This document shows positions 21,219 through 33,600 of a stretch of 64,000 bases of DNA, one piece after another. The position numbers and the translations under genes are program-made. Below the pieces are notes generated by a model. The model searched no databases and was not told the DNA's origin. It was given only the letters and a program-made list of their open reading frames with translations. This DNA is from Annona cherimola (Eukaryota > Streptophyta > Magnoliopsida > Magnoliales > Annonaceae), in NCBI GenBank assembly GCA_030490835.1, contig CM059977.1, forward strand, positions 35,547,676 through 35,611,675, in the 5' to 3' direction. Each line of letters starts with the position of its first letter. The first letter of the stretch is position 1.

Positions 21219-21326
21219 GAAAATATCAAAACCTTAATTTTGTACATAGTTGATTATTTCTGGGATCAGTTAGCGAAGTTTGAGTATTTGGGGCCTATTC
21301 ATGGACTAAAACTTAAATACGAGCAG
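21219..21326 (+). pseudogene. Captured PP4R3 exon c
   Basis: 36 codons (ENIKTLILYIVDYFWDQL … LKLKYEQ), the next part of the PP4R3 SMK-1 region. It is preceded by acceptor TCTTCTGCAG and followed by donor GTACTT. The three exons are in order, in phase and on the same strand, so a genomic (intron-containing) fragment was captured, not a cDNA. The host copy of this gene is not in the window. Confidence 0.87.
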
Positions 21327-21554
21327 GTACTTACTCTCAATGGACAAACTTTTGCAAGTTGTAGCAGGACATGTTCTAGGAACTGATTTTGGAACCGAAC
21401 CGGAATCGACCCGCTCTTGAGAAAATTGGGTAGGGTAGGCTCCGGACCGACCCGGTCTAAAATAGGATAGGGTAGAGGTTTTGCCAAAATGGGTAAGAGT
21501 AGGTTCCACCTGTACCCGGACCTACCCGACCCAAGTTGCACCCCTAGGTAATAG

Positions 21555-22371
21555 ACAAAGGAAAGGTATTGAGTTCTTTGATACCTATGCCCCAGTAGCT
21601 AGAATTTCAACCATTAGGTTATTAATGGCTTTAGCATCAATTTATCATCTTAAAATTCATCAAATGGATGTAAAAACTATTTTTTAAAATGAAGATCTAG
21701 ATGAGAAAATTTATATGGAATAACCTGAAGGTTTTGTGTTAACTAGATAAGAAAAGAAAGTTTATAAATTAGTAAAATCTTTATATGGTTTGAAACAAGC
21801 ACCTAAGCAATGACATGAAAAATCTGATCAAGTTGTATTAGCAAATGGTTTTAAATTAAACCAGTTAGATGAATGTGTTTATAGTAAATTTGTTATCAAT
21901 AGAGGTGTCATTATTTGCTTATATGTTGATGATATGCTCATATTTGATACTAACCTTGAAATTATTATAGAAACTAAAAGTTTTCTGTTAATTAACTTCG
22001 ATATGAAAGATATGGGCAGGGTCGATGTCATCCTTAGCATTAAAATTATAAGAGATGGTAACGTATTTTTTCTTTCTCAATCTTACTACATTGAAAAAAT
22101 ACTCAAGTGGTTTAATCATTTTGACGCTGGTATGGTCTCAACTCCTTTCGATCATAGCGTCAAGTTGTGCAAAAATGATGGTAGATCTGTTCATTAGCTT
22201 GAGTATGCTAGAGTAATAGGAAGTTTAATATATGCTATGTGTTGTACTAGACCAGATGTTATTTTTGACGTCGGTGTATTAAGCAAGTTCACTAGTAATT
22301 CAGGATATATGCATTGGAATGCAATTCATAGGATTTTGAAATATTTGAGAAAGACCATTGACTATGGATAC
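21555..22371 (+). pseudogene. Copia pol remnant, part 2 (RT)
   Basis: Continues the old copia RT after the inserted element: FDTYAPVARISTIRLLMALA…KIHQMDVKT, then [25 protein letters not shown] and RPDVIFDVGVLSKF…ILKYLRKTIDYG. Stops at about 21685, 21721, 21811 and 22195 break it. It ends in the connection region: the RNase H motifs (DADWAG…, TAEAEY) are missing, replaced by about 240 bp of non-coding DNA before the 3' LTR. Confidence 0.82.
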
Positions 22372-22608
22372 TGACACATGGTTATAATGTGTCGCCTTTT
22401 AGAATACTTGATATATTTTGAAATCTTATATGTGAGATATGTCCGGTTTATCAAATGAGGTCGACAGTTCAAAGCTTTGGCTATTGTATACCTTAGTAAA
22501 TTTTGATATATTTTACTAAGTAAAGGTTCAAACCCGACACCTTTATGTATGTATGAGATTTCCTTGGTTGAATGAAATTGATTTAAATTTTGAAAATTGG
22601 TGGGGGAA

Positions 22609-23308
22609 TGTTGGGATTTTTCAAAACTATAATATATATTATATTGTCTTATAGATATATAACAAAATGAAGTGGCCGAAGCGGTAAAGGCTTTGGACAT
22701 TTTCACAACAGGTCATGGGATTGATTTTTCCTACCTTGTATTTTTTGGCAATTTTCTATGCAAAGTGACTGTTCATGAATGGACACAACGGTTTGCATAT
22801 TTGAAATTCAAATAACTAGATTCAGTAGACACGTTCAATTGATGCTTTGCTTGGCTTCAAAAGAAGCAATGCATAAATGAAAAGGGGTGTTTCAAACTCT
22901 ATAAATAGATTAGAATCGGGTGATTAAAAACACAATTCTCTCCTCCCTCTTCATCAAGACATCTTGTTAGTGTCTTATTTAAGACATGCTTTGCTCTTGT
23001 CTTAATTTAGACAGTGTGCGTCCAAGTTGTTGGTTTGCAAAATTGCCATAATATTTTGAAATTCTCTTAATTCAACCAAAAATCCCATTTTAGGTGTTTG
23101 TGTGCTTAGAAAAGGTGTTGCTTCCTATTTTAGTTCAGGTTTCACTTTTTGTATCCTGGGGCAACTGCAAAATTACCCTAAGCAGCAAATAAGGTAGCAA
23201 AAATGTCTTAAGGAAAGCGACGTCGTAACACGTCTGAAATGAAACTTGATTTTAATTTCACTTTTCTCACTTTTCTTAATTCTCTCATTTTTATATTTTT
23301 TCACGACA
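22609..23308 (+). repeat. 3' LTR of the old copia element
   Basis: Partner of 15990-16691; begins TGTTGGGATTTTTCAAAAC and ends CGACA. The tRNA-like stretch appears here as GTGGCCGAAGCGGTAAAGGC (about 22672-22691), followed about 45 bp later by a weak B-box-like region. Confidence 0.8.
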
Positions 23309-23313
23309 AGCCA

Positions 23314-23507
23314 CATTTGGTAATGTGTGAGTGACATGACTATGGTTTTCCATGAGATTTGGTTTTCCAAGGCCAATTATTACTTTATCAATTATACTAT
23401 TTTTCTCACTTTTATCCCTACATTATAATCATTTTTCCTACCAACTACATACAATAAACTTATTTATTTTTAACTATAATGCTGTCATTTTCTATCAATC
23501 ACATGTT
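23314..23507. other. Host DNA between copia and hAT insertions
   Basis: About 190 bp of unique sequence. Before the hAT insertion it was continuous with 54254 onward and lay about 420-620 bp upstream of the F-box start codon. It carries no clear motif. Confidence 0.6.
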
Positions 23508-23689
23508 CTCCCGGCCAGTGTTTTAAAAGCCGGACCGGACCGTCCGGTCCGACCGTGAACCGCCAGTGGAACGGTTCGGTTTGGCACCGATTTTTCATTT
23601 TTAATGAGAATCATTCGAACCGGGCGGTTGGACCGTAAAAACCGGTTTGACCGCGGTTCGGTTCGTTCATTATTTAAAAAAAATTAATA

Positions 23690-24659
23690 AATAAAAAATA
23701 TAAAAATGCCTTTCCTGCGGGCCCCGCCGCAGACGCTCCCCCTGTTTATCGTCTTCGCGAATCGCGACTTCTCCAGCGGCTAGGGTTTGCTGCGGACCCA
23801 CCATCGCCATCTGCGGCAACGGAGCCAGGTCGTTCAGCCAGCCACAATCGACGTCCGGCAACAGTCGCCAGCGTCGGTCATCACCTATTGCTCCGACAAC
23901 TCCTCGCAGTAAGCTCCGCCACACTTTCGGGTTACGGACTTCCGGTTCCAGCAACCGCCAACGTCGATTGGAGCTTCTTCGTTTTCTTCCTGGTCATCCT
24001 CTTCGATTTCGGCGACCATCGCGGAGACCCATTTCCAACAGCAGAACTGACTCTGTTTCCGTCGACCCTAGCATCCAGCGATCGATTCCGTGCTTCCGGT
24101 GCATCCGAGCTTCCGGCCATAGAATCTGAGCTGGCAGGCAGGCAGCAAGGTCCGGCGACCATCAATTCCGAGCTTCCGGCAGCAAGGTAGCAAGGTTCGG
24201 TTTTCCGAGCTTAAATCCATAGCATCCCCCTGTTTACATGATTCCTCGTAAGTTTCGCATTTTTTGGAAGTGGATGGAAATAAAACTACGGAGGAGGCTG
24301 ATAGCCATGCGGGACCCTGTGCTACCCACATCGATTCCCGATTGCACGACCTTTGCGGACGACAGTGTTTTTTTGCAGATGGCAGTGTGCTGCCTGTGTG
24401 TGTGCTTGGGATCTTTCAAACTCCATTGTGGGCCACATCCGCACGGCCAAGAAAAATTTAGAAAGGAACAAATCCGTATACCTATCATTGTAATTTTAAT
24501 TTTATGTTATTTAATTTTTTAAAATCATGCAATAATTTGCCATGTCATGGATTAATTGATTTATACAGTAATTTAGAATTTGTATTTAGATATTTTAATT
24601 ATAAGATGTGCATGCATGATAAAATGTTGTTTATAATTTGACTTATAGGTTTAAAAAAA
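23690..24659 (+). other. hAT 5' non-coding region
   Basis: About 23700-24240 is GC-rich with many TTCCGG/CCGGC words and a few short frames. It then becomes AT-rich up to the transposase start. It probably holds the promoter, leader and perhaps an intron of the transposase gene. No domain is recognisable. Confidence 0.45.
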
Positions 24660-26995
24660 ATGTCAGAATCCCAATCAAATCCCTCACCTACTGAGCCAGC
24701 GAGTGTCCCAAATATGAATAGTAGTTCCGCATCAGTTGCTGTTGAATCTCGTGCATTAAGAGGTAGAAATGATATAGGTTGGAACCACGTAACAGAGGTT
24801 GGAAAAGGAAAGTATAAATGTTTATATTGTGGGAGAATTTTTAGTGGCGGAGGAATTCACCGTATGAAAAAACACTTAGCAAAGGTAAAAGGTGATGTAG
24901 CAGTTTGCAAGGAGGTGTCGTACCATATACAACAACAGATAAAAATTGATTTAGATGGCATTATTTCTCAAAAAACTCATAAGCAACCTTTCAATGTCAC
25001 AGAAGAGAGTTCATTTGTATCATTACATGTCATTGATGAAGAAGTTGAGGAAGTAAGAGAAGTTAATCAAAATGCAACAAAGAAGTTAAAAGGGATTTCA
25101 AAGTTCTTTCCAGTGCAAGCTAAAGGAGGAGTTCAACCTTCTATAAAATGCGCTATGGCTGGAAAAGATGCTATTGATCGAGCTTATGCTTTTATTGGTC
25201 GATGGTTTTTTCATTCTTGCATCCCTTTCAATGCAGTGAATTCTCCATATTTTCAAGAGATGGTAGAAAACATTATTACCATTGGTCGTGGATTTAGAGT
25301 TCCTACATATAATGATATGCGTGGTTTTATTTTGAAAAAAAATTATCGAAAAATTCAACAGGTTGTCATTTCCTACAAAGAAAAATGGAAAGAATATGGA
25401 TGCACCATTATGGCTGATGGTTGGACAGATCAGAAGAAAAGAACTTTGATTAATTTTCTTGTTTATTGTTCTAAAGGTACAAATTTTCTTAAATCTATTG
25501 ATGCATCTACAGAGATAAAAACTGTAAATATGCTTTGTGATCTGTTTAAAAAAGTTATAGAAGAAGTGGGTTCAGAGCATGTTGTTCAATTGGTAACTGA
25601 TAATGCATCAAATTATAAGTTGGCTGGAGAAATGTTGAAATACACATATCCACATATTGTTTGGACACCATGTGCAGCACATTGCTTGGATTTAATGTTG
25701 GAAGATATTGCGAAAATTGATGTTGTAAGTACGGTGATTGATGATGCTCGTTCCATTTCTACTTTTATATACAACAACAGTTTTGCATTTGCATTGATGA
25801 GAAAATACATAGATGGAAAGAAGTTAATTCGGCCCGCAATGACACGATTTGCAACTCACTTTTTGGCAATTCAAAGTCTCTTGACATGCAAAGATAAATT
25901 AAGAGCCATGGTTGTTAGTAAGGAATGGGATGATAGAAAGTGGCGTCGTAATCAAAAGGTTAAGACAATAACTGATCTAATACTTTGTTCTACATTTTGG
26001 GAACGATGTGAGATAATTGTATCAGCATTTGAGCCACTTGTTCGTGTACTACAATTAGTTGATAGTGATGAAAGACCTTCAATGAGATATATTTTTGAAA
26101 GCATGCGAAGGGCAAAGAAAGCGATAGAGAAAACTTTCAAAAAAATCAATATGGATTATAGTCAAGTGCTCAACATCATTAATACCCGTTAGGAAAATCA
26201 ACTTCGCCGTCCTCTTCATCTAGCAGGCTTTTATTTCAATCCAATGTTTTTCTATCATGCTGATCGGGAGACTAAGTTTTATACATGGTCTGGAGTACTT
26301 GAAGTAATTGAGAGACTAAATCGTGACGACATGAAAGTACAAGTTAATATCAGTGAAGATGCAAAATTATATCGAGATGCTGTAGGAGACTTTGGGAGGC
26401 CAGTGGCTATAGCAGCACGTTATACTTTAGATCCAGGTATTCTAAATTTAGATTACAATATTTTTTTTTTGAAATTTTAACTACATTACTTTTCTATATA
26501 ATATTGCTGCTCTTTGGTGAGAGCCCTATGGGTGCAGTGCTCCAAAACTACAAGCCGTTGCTATTAAAGTCTTAAGCTAAACTTGTACCTCATCTGGTTG
26601 CGAGCGAAATTGGTCTGTATTTGAACGTATACACACAAAAAAGAGTAACAGATTGGATCATGGAAGATTGAATGATCTTGTTTATGTTCAATATAATTTA
26701 CGTTTGCTTGAGATGTATGATTAAATTTAATGTGTTTTGTGATTAATTTATTTTTTATATGTTCTCTTTAACTTCTATTCTTATTATGTAGGAAGAAAAA
26801 AAGGAAGGTTGGCTTTGATCCTATATCTTTAGATAACATATATATTTTGGAAGATTGGACCATGGAGTCTGAAGACTTTGAAGATTTATTTACTGAAGAA
26901 GATGTTGAGACTTAGATGCAAATGGACCAACCACAAGCTGCAATTGCTACAGCAGGAATTGAAGATTTTGGTAATATTTTATAAACTTCTTTTTT
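24660..26995 (+). pseudogene. hAT transposase (BED finger, DUF659), disabled
   Basis: ATG 24660. Residues about 38-85 form a BED zinc finger (CLYCGRIFSGGGIHRMKKHL, C-x2-C … H-x4-H type). DUF659 starts near residue 200 and includes MADGWTDQKK and VTDNASNYK, which supply catalytic-type aspartates, and CAAHCLDL. The first frame ends at TAG 26190-26192, after which the same frame continues (RPLHLAGFYFNP…). The C-terminal dimerisation block (SSGCERNWSVFERIHTKK, NDLVYVQYNLRL) lies at about 26505-26725 in another frame with TAA at 26578-26580, so an intron or a shift intervenes. An acidic tail exon (FDPISLDN…) follows at about 26792-26995. Non-functional as read. Confidence 0.85.
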
Positions 26996-27052
26996 AATTA
27001 TTTTTTTTACTTTCATAACAATTTATTTCAAAGACTAATATTTGATTGTAAT

Positions 27053-28739
27053 TGTTGGAAAACAAATGGAAAATAAGCCAAGACTATGTTTTGATGATTA
27101 ACAAATCAATTTGAGTAAGTTTTGGTTACTAACATGTTTGTGAAATGATTGAAGGTTATAAAAATGAAGAATATGAAGCATGGAAAGTCAAGTCGATTTC
27201 CAAGTCGACTCAGGCATCGACTTAGGCCAAGTCGATCCCCAAGTCGACTCCAGTAGCGACTTCAGCTCGTCATTTTCGTCCAGAGTTGAAAACGGGGAAC
27301 TACGCTACCGAAGTCGCAAATGAAGTCGACTCCGCATGCGACTTGGGTGAAATCGCGACCAAGTAGACTCCAGCTTCGACTTCGAGGCGTCATTTTCATC
27401 CAGAGTTGAAATCGGGGATGAGAGCTGCCGAAGTCGCATCCCAAGTCCACTCCGCATGCGACTTGGGTGAAGTTGTAGACTAAGTCGACTCCAGCTTCGA
27501 CTTCAGTGCAGAAATTACTGAACGAGTTAATTCAATGACAGATTTGAATGGAGATGAAGATCAAGACAACTCAAACACTCAAATGAAGATCAAATGGAGA
27601 ATCAAAGCAATCAGGGTTGCATGAATCCATCATGTTGGATCATGAACACTTACTCGAACATCTTCCATGCATTCCAAGATTCAAGTACTCAAGAACTCAA
27701 GAAAAGGAATCCAAGGTTTTCTATGTAAATAATCATACAGTATTCCAAAAAGATATAAATCGAGGGAGAATAATCAATATGAAGAAAATCAAGTGATCAA
27801 AGTCATCTCTAAAGATTTCAAGTTCAACTAGCAAGCTGAAGAAGTGAAGTCGCACCCGAAGTCGACTTCACCTGCGACTTGGGTCAAGTCGAGGACCAAG
27901 TCGACCCAGACTGGAACTTGAAGAAACTGCGAACAGGCGAAGTCGCACCCGAAGTCGACTCCATCTGCGACTTGGACAAAGTCGCACCCGAAGTTGACTC
28001 CACCTGCGACTTGGGTCGCAACGGTCGAAATTTTTTCGAACGTTGGTGCATTAAATGCGCGCCACCTACCTCCAAACGTTCGGATTCCCTCGCAAATTAT
28101 ATAAGGCATTCAATATGAACGAGGAGGGTAGCTGAGAATTCATTGTTTGAGCATAACTCTCATCTTTAAGACCTTTAAGTGATCAAGCCAACATTTACAA
28201 GAAGAACCTTGCTTCCAAACTGCCAAGAGCTACTTGCTGAATCTCTAAGCCTACACTATAAGTTTTTCTCTACGCCAAATCTGCCTCTACATAACAGTAA
28301 AGTGTAGAAACTTTCTTTCATTTTTATTGTTGTATTGAACTTGATTTAGTTTGGGTAACTAAGATCAAGTGTAAGCAAAGTAGTGTGTGATTGGAGTGGA
28401 ACTCGTTACCTACTTGTGCTGTGTATTGTTGATGCCCCCTAGAGCTGGAATCTAGAAGAGAGCAGTGACTCTAGTTGTATTTATGAAATACAATAGTGGA
28501 ACCTAAGTCACAAGAGGTGTAAGCTTGGAAGAGTGGAGTAGGGAGGTTGCCCGAACCACTATAAAAACCTTTCTTGTTGATTTTTATTTCTGCTCTCTAC
28601 ACTATATTGTTTTCCATTTTGTTTTTTCATAAAGGGGACTAGATTAATCCGGGGTAAAGTTTCTGTTTAAGTTGAAAATTTTTAAATACCCGATTCACCC
28701 CTCCCCTCTTGGGTAATTGTCATTAACTCAGGACCAACA
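27053..28739 (+). repeat. Sirevirus A 5' LTR
   Basis: 1687 bp, TGTTGGAAAAC … CAGGACCAACA. GTCGAC/GTCGCA hairpin modules lie at about 27183-27510 and 27845-28020. A promoter-proximal palindrome sits at about 28021-28090, and a TATA box (TATATAA, 28098-28104) follows. One copy of the CCCCCTAGAGCTGGAATCTAG unit that is triplicated in Sirevirus B lies near 28436. Confidence 0.9.
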
Positions 28740-28741
28740 AG

Positions 28742-28752
28742 TGGTATCAGAG
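28742..28752 (+). other. Primer-binding site of Sirevirus A
   Basis: TGGTATCAGAG, complementary to the 3' end of initiator tRNA-Met, two bases after the LTR end, the usual site in plant Ty1/copia elements. Confidence 0.9.
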
Positions 28753-28787
28753 TAGGTCTTTAAGTTATATCAAAGAGATCTTTTGAT

Positions 28788-30651
28788 ATAGCATCCCAAT
28801 CGACTTTCGTTCCCGCATTTGCCGAAGGCCAATCTTTTACTAGGCCACTATTGTTTGATGGGAACAATTTTGGCTATTGGAAGATACGTATGAAACAACT
28901 CATCATGGCTACAGATATGGACTCTTGGATTGCAATCGAAGATGGTGTAACCTTGCCTATTGATAAAAGAGCTTCCAAATGAACCGATGAGGAAGTAAAA
29001 ACTGTTAAGAGCAATGCTAAAGCTATGAACTCATTGTTTGTGCTCTTACCGCTTCTGAATATGATAGAGTATCCTCTTGTCTAACTGCAAAAAGAAATAT
29101 GAGATACATTAACATCTATCTATGAAGGAACTTCTAAGTCCAAGGGATAAGGAGAAATATTTTGATTGAAGAGTCGGAAAACTTTAGAATGCTAGATACA
29201 GAAAATATTTCAGAAATGTTATATAGATTCTCTAAAATTACTAATGCTTTGAAAGGTCTTAGAAAAGTAATTTTTGAATCGGAGCAGGTCATGAAGATTC
29301 TAAGGGCGCTACCCGAATCATGGACTCCGAAAATTACTGCAATAGAAGAAGCAAAGGACTTGAACACATTGAAGCTAGAAAACCTTATTAGTTCACTAAT
29401 GTCACATGAGCTAATCAAGAAAAGAAATGAAGATCACCACAAAGGAAAAAAAGCAATTGCACTAAAAGTTACCCATAACTCGGATGAATCCACCTCATTA
29501 TCTCACAATGACGATGAAGACATTGCTCTACTCACACGCAGATTTCGAAAGTTTGTGAGAAATGAAAAGAACTTCAAAGACTTCAAAGAGAGATCACGAA
29601 AAGAGAAGAAGAAGGAGACTACAAAGTGCTATAGATGTGGCGGTATGAGACATATGCAAGCTCGATGTCCTACACCGGAAGAAAAATCAAAAGATCATCA
29701 AGAGAGAAAGGAAAGATATAAAAGCAGAAAATTCCAAAGGCCAAAGGGAAGAGGAATGTACGTGAATGAAGAAACTTCATCAACAAGTAGTTCTTCAACT
29801 GATGATTTTGAAGCGACAAATTGTGTAAGAATATGCTGCATGGCGCGGATTGAGCAAGAAGAAAATTTATTGCGTTTAAACACAACGGAAGTTTTGGAAG
29901 AGCAAACCACCTCAACAAAGGGCACAAGTAATGAAGAGGTAACTTCCAAATTTTGTCATTCTCAATCTACTTATTCTTCTATTCAAGAATGTCTCAAATG
30001 TGCTGAATTAAAGGAATTACAACATGCATATGATTCATTATATGAGAAAATTAAAAAATGAGGAAACAAGTTATTATTAAAGAGACAACAATGCAATTCC
30101 ATTATTATTGTAAATGGAAAACTAGCAGAAAAAATAACAAAACTGAAAGAAGAAAATGAACTACTTTCGAAAGAAGTGGAAAAATTGAAAAAGGAGAATG
30201 AGTCATTAAATGAATCATTAGCTAAATTCTCTAATCCAGGAGAAAATGTGAAAATGTTTCTAAACATGACCTCTCAAACCAATAGAAGAGGTCTTGGATA
30301 CTCAAAATTTGAGCAAGGAGAAAGTAGCAAATTATGTGTGCCAACACTTGGGAAAAGCAAACTGCACCTATCTACAAGCACAAAGGGAAACATATTATGT
30401 GGACTAGGAGGCCAACTTTTGAACCACTACATACTTGGAGGCCTACTCCTAGATTACCAATGGCTTGCAGTTTTTGCAACAAGATGGGTCACAAAATTCA
30501 TAGATGCAACTTTAAGAAACTATATGACCATGGTGAAAAATTAGTTTGGGTTCCAAGAAACACAAGATTTGGGCTTTCAAAGATAGAACAACAAAGATTA
30601 AATCAGTTTACTAACCCAAATGGACCCATAAAATGGGTACCAAAGCGATAA
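28788..30651 (+). pseudogene. Sirevirus A gag, broken
   Basis: The likely original start is now ATA at 28788. The first part reads …FDGNNFGYWKIRMK…, the typical copia gag N-terminus, with a stop near 28980 and at least one shift before 29162. The longest piece, 29162-30061, holds a CCHC knuckle (CYRCGGMRHMQARC) and acidic and serine-rich segments. After TGA 30059-30061 the same region continues to a second cysteine-rich motif (CNFCNKMGHK…C) and ends NPNGPIKWVPKR-TAA at 30649-30651, the same terminus as in Sirevirus B. Gag forms the particle and binds RNA. Confidence 0.85.
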
Positions 30652-30679
30652 GAGTTATTCGTTCATTTTTTAAATATGT

Positions 30680-33600
30680 TTCAAGGCAAAGACAAGCAAC
30701 GTTTGGTTCATGGATAGTGGTTGCTCAAGGCATATGACCGGTGAAAGAAGTTTATTTCATAAACTCAAGCCTTGCAACGATGGAACCGTTGCTTTTGGAA
30801 ATAATAATAAAGGTAAAATCAAAGGTAAAGGAAACATTTATAGTATTTCAAATGCATGTATGGAAGATGTATTATTTGTTCAAGGACTCAAGCACAATTT
30901 AATGAGTATTAGCCAATTATGTGACAAATGATACAAGGTTGTGTTTGAATAATCTATATGTAATGTATTTGATGGAGAACATATCATGTTTAGCGAAAAA
31001 AGACATGGAAATGTATATTTGGTTTCACTTGATGAACTAGATGGTCAATGTCTAATGGCCATTGACAATGATCCATGGGTTTGGCATAAGAGGCTTGGGC
31101 ATATAAACATGACAAATATTAAGACCCTATGGAAAAAGAGTTTGGTAGAAGGATTGCTAAAGTTGAAATATGACAAAGATAAAATTTGCAAGGCATGTCA
31201 ATTGTCAAAACAACCTAAAATGTCATTCTCTACCCAAAAGGAGATTTCCACCACTAGGCCACTTGAATTGCTACACATGGATCTATATGGGTCATCCGAC
31301 ATTTTAACTATTGGTGGAAAGAAGTATGTGTTTGTAATAGTTGATGATTTTTCAAGATTCATATTGGTAATTCTCTTAGCTAGCAAAGATGAAGCCTTCT
31401 CTATGTTTGCAACTTTTGTAAACTTGGTGCAAAATAAAAAATAATATACTATTATAACTATTAGAAGTCATCATGGTGGTGAGTTTGAAAATAAACATTT
31501 TATAGAATTATGTAATGAAAAAAGAATTCACCACACATTTTCTGCACCAAGAACTCCACAACAAAATGGAGTGGTAGAAAGGAAAAATAGAACCATACAA
31601 GATATGGCTAGAACAATGCTAAATGAGAGTAAATTATCTAAGAAATTTTGGGGTGAAACTGTAAGTACAGCTTGTCATGTGTTGAATCGAGTTACCATTA
31701 GAGCTATCTTGAAAAAATACCCCTTATGAGCTATGGAAAGGAAAAAAACCAAATATTTCTTATTTTCATGCTTTTGGATGCACATGCTATGTTTTGAACA
31801 ATGGTAAAATCAACTTGGGAAAACTGGATACTAAGAGTGATGAGGCAATATTCCTTGGTTACTAATCAAATAGCAAAGCATATAGAGTCTTCAATAAAAT
31901 GAACCAAATTGTAGAAGAGTCGATACATGTTGTTTTTGATGAATCTAATTCATGCCTCAAAAGAAAAGATGATTTAAGTGATGCAGATGAGATAACAAGT
32001 AGCCTTGAAAAATTGCATATAGAGAAGCAACAAGATTCCATGGAGGAAAGGGTAAGTGAAGGTAATAATTCCTATAAACCTCTTACTGATTTAAAGTTGA
32101 AAAATGTCCATCCAATTGAACAAGTTATAGGGAATGTCTATGAAGGTGTAAAGACTAGAAGGTCAAAATAAAATATTTATGGACAATACGCCTTTGTATC
32201 CAAAATTGAACCATCCACTATAGACCAAGCACTTGATGATGAAAACTGGATTATAGCAATGCAAGAGAAATTAAATCAATTTGAAAGAAATCAAGTTTGG
32301 CATCTTGTTCCAAGACCAAAAGATTGCATTTTCATTGGCACAAAATGGGTCTTTAGGAACAAATTATATGAAAGTGGACTTGTAGTGAGAAACAAAGCTA
32401 GACTTGTGACAAAGGGATACTCACAAGAAGAGAAAATAAACTTTGAGGAATCCTGTGCTCCGGTTGCTAGATTAGAAGTCATTCGTATCTTACTAGCTTT
32501 TGCATCTCACATGAACTTTAAATTGTTTCAAATGGATGTTAAAAGTGCATTTCTGAATGGTTATATAAATAAGAGGTGTATGTTGAACAACCACCTAGAT
32601 TTGAGGAAAAAGATCAATCTAAATTTGTATACAAATTAACCAAAGCATTGTATGGATTAAAACAAGCCCCAAGAGCTTGGTATGAAAGATTAAGCAAATT
32701 TTTTATTGATCATGACTTCCAAAAGGGAAAGGTAGACACCACTTTGTTTATCAAATATAAAGAAAAAGATATCTTGATTATTTAAATTTATGTTGATGAT
32801 ATTATTTTTGGTGCTACTAATGAGATTCTTTGTCAAGAATTTTCTGAGCTTATGCAGAAAGAATTTGAGATGAGTATGATGGGGGAGCTGAATTTCTTCC
32901 TTAGACTACAAATTAAACAATCAAGTGAAGGGATCTTCATAAACCAGTCCAAGTACATCAAGGAAATGTTAAAGAAGTTTGGCATGGAAAACAGCAAAGG
33001 GGCAAACACGCCTATGAGCTCAACTATTAAAATTGACAAAGACGAGAAAGGCAAACCAGTCGATTTAAAATTATATAGAAGCATGATAGGTTCTTTATTA
33101 TATTTAACTGCTTCTAGGCCTGATATATTGTTTAGTGTGTGTATGTGCTCTAGATTTCAATCATGTCCAAAAGAATCACACTTGGTAGCTGTAAAAATTT
33201 TTTTTAGATACTTAGTAGATACTACCAACATAGGACTTTGGTATCCAAAGGGTTCTAATTTTGATCTAATCGGCTACTCGGATGCGGATTTTGCCGGCTA
33301 CAAGGTAGATAGAAAAAGCACTAGTGGAACATGTCAGTTTCTTGGGAACGTGTTGGTTTCATGGTTTTCAAGAAAACAAACTAGTGTTGCTCTATCTACG
33401 GCGGAAGCCGAATATGTTGCCGCCGGGAGCTGTTGTGCTCAATTGATTTGGATGAAACAATAACTTAGGGACTATGACATGAATTTTAAAAATATACCTA
33501 TTAGATGTGATAATACAAGTGTCATATGTTTAACTAAAAATCCAGTATTGCATTCTAAGACCAAGCATATAGACCTTAGACATCATTTTATTAGAAAACA

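Larger units (their letters stand above)
19204..21546 (+). mobile_element. Pack-type hAT element carrying PP4R3 exons
   Basis: It starts TAGGGGTGCAACTTGG and ends with the exact inverse CCAAGTTGCACCCCTA. It is flanked by GGTAATAC (19196-19203) and GGTAATAG (21547-21554), an 8-bp duplication with one mismatch. The outer 100-170 bp contain GGGTA/TACCC-rich subterminal repeats and a duplicated phrase GGTAGATTAGGTTCCTCGGG near the 5' end. The interior is not transposon DNA: it contains three exons and the introns between them from a PP4R3-like gene. No transposase is encoded. It is inserted in the RT region of the old copia element. Confidence 0.88.
15990..23308 (+). mobile_element. Old, decayed Ty1/copia element
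   Basis: LTRs of 702 and 700 bp (TGTTGGGATTTTTC… to …CA) bracket remnants of gag and pol in copia order (protease, integrase, reverse transcriptase). The flanks GGCCA (15985-15989) and AGCCA (23309-23313) match at 4 of 5. A purine run TTGGTGGGGGAA precedes the 3' LTR. The LTRs differ by many substitutions and small indels, so this insertion is old. The RT domain is split by the hAT-type element 19204-21546. This copia is not of the same family as the Sirevirus copies elsewhere in the window. Confidence 0.85.

Noticed and set aside
24068..24522. Frames in the GC-rich 5' part of the hAT as a captured gene
   Set aside because: Short, overlapping in all frames, with no recognisable domain; better explained as hAT leader sequence. 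A protein search could reopen this.
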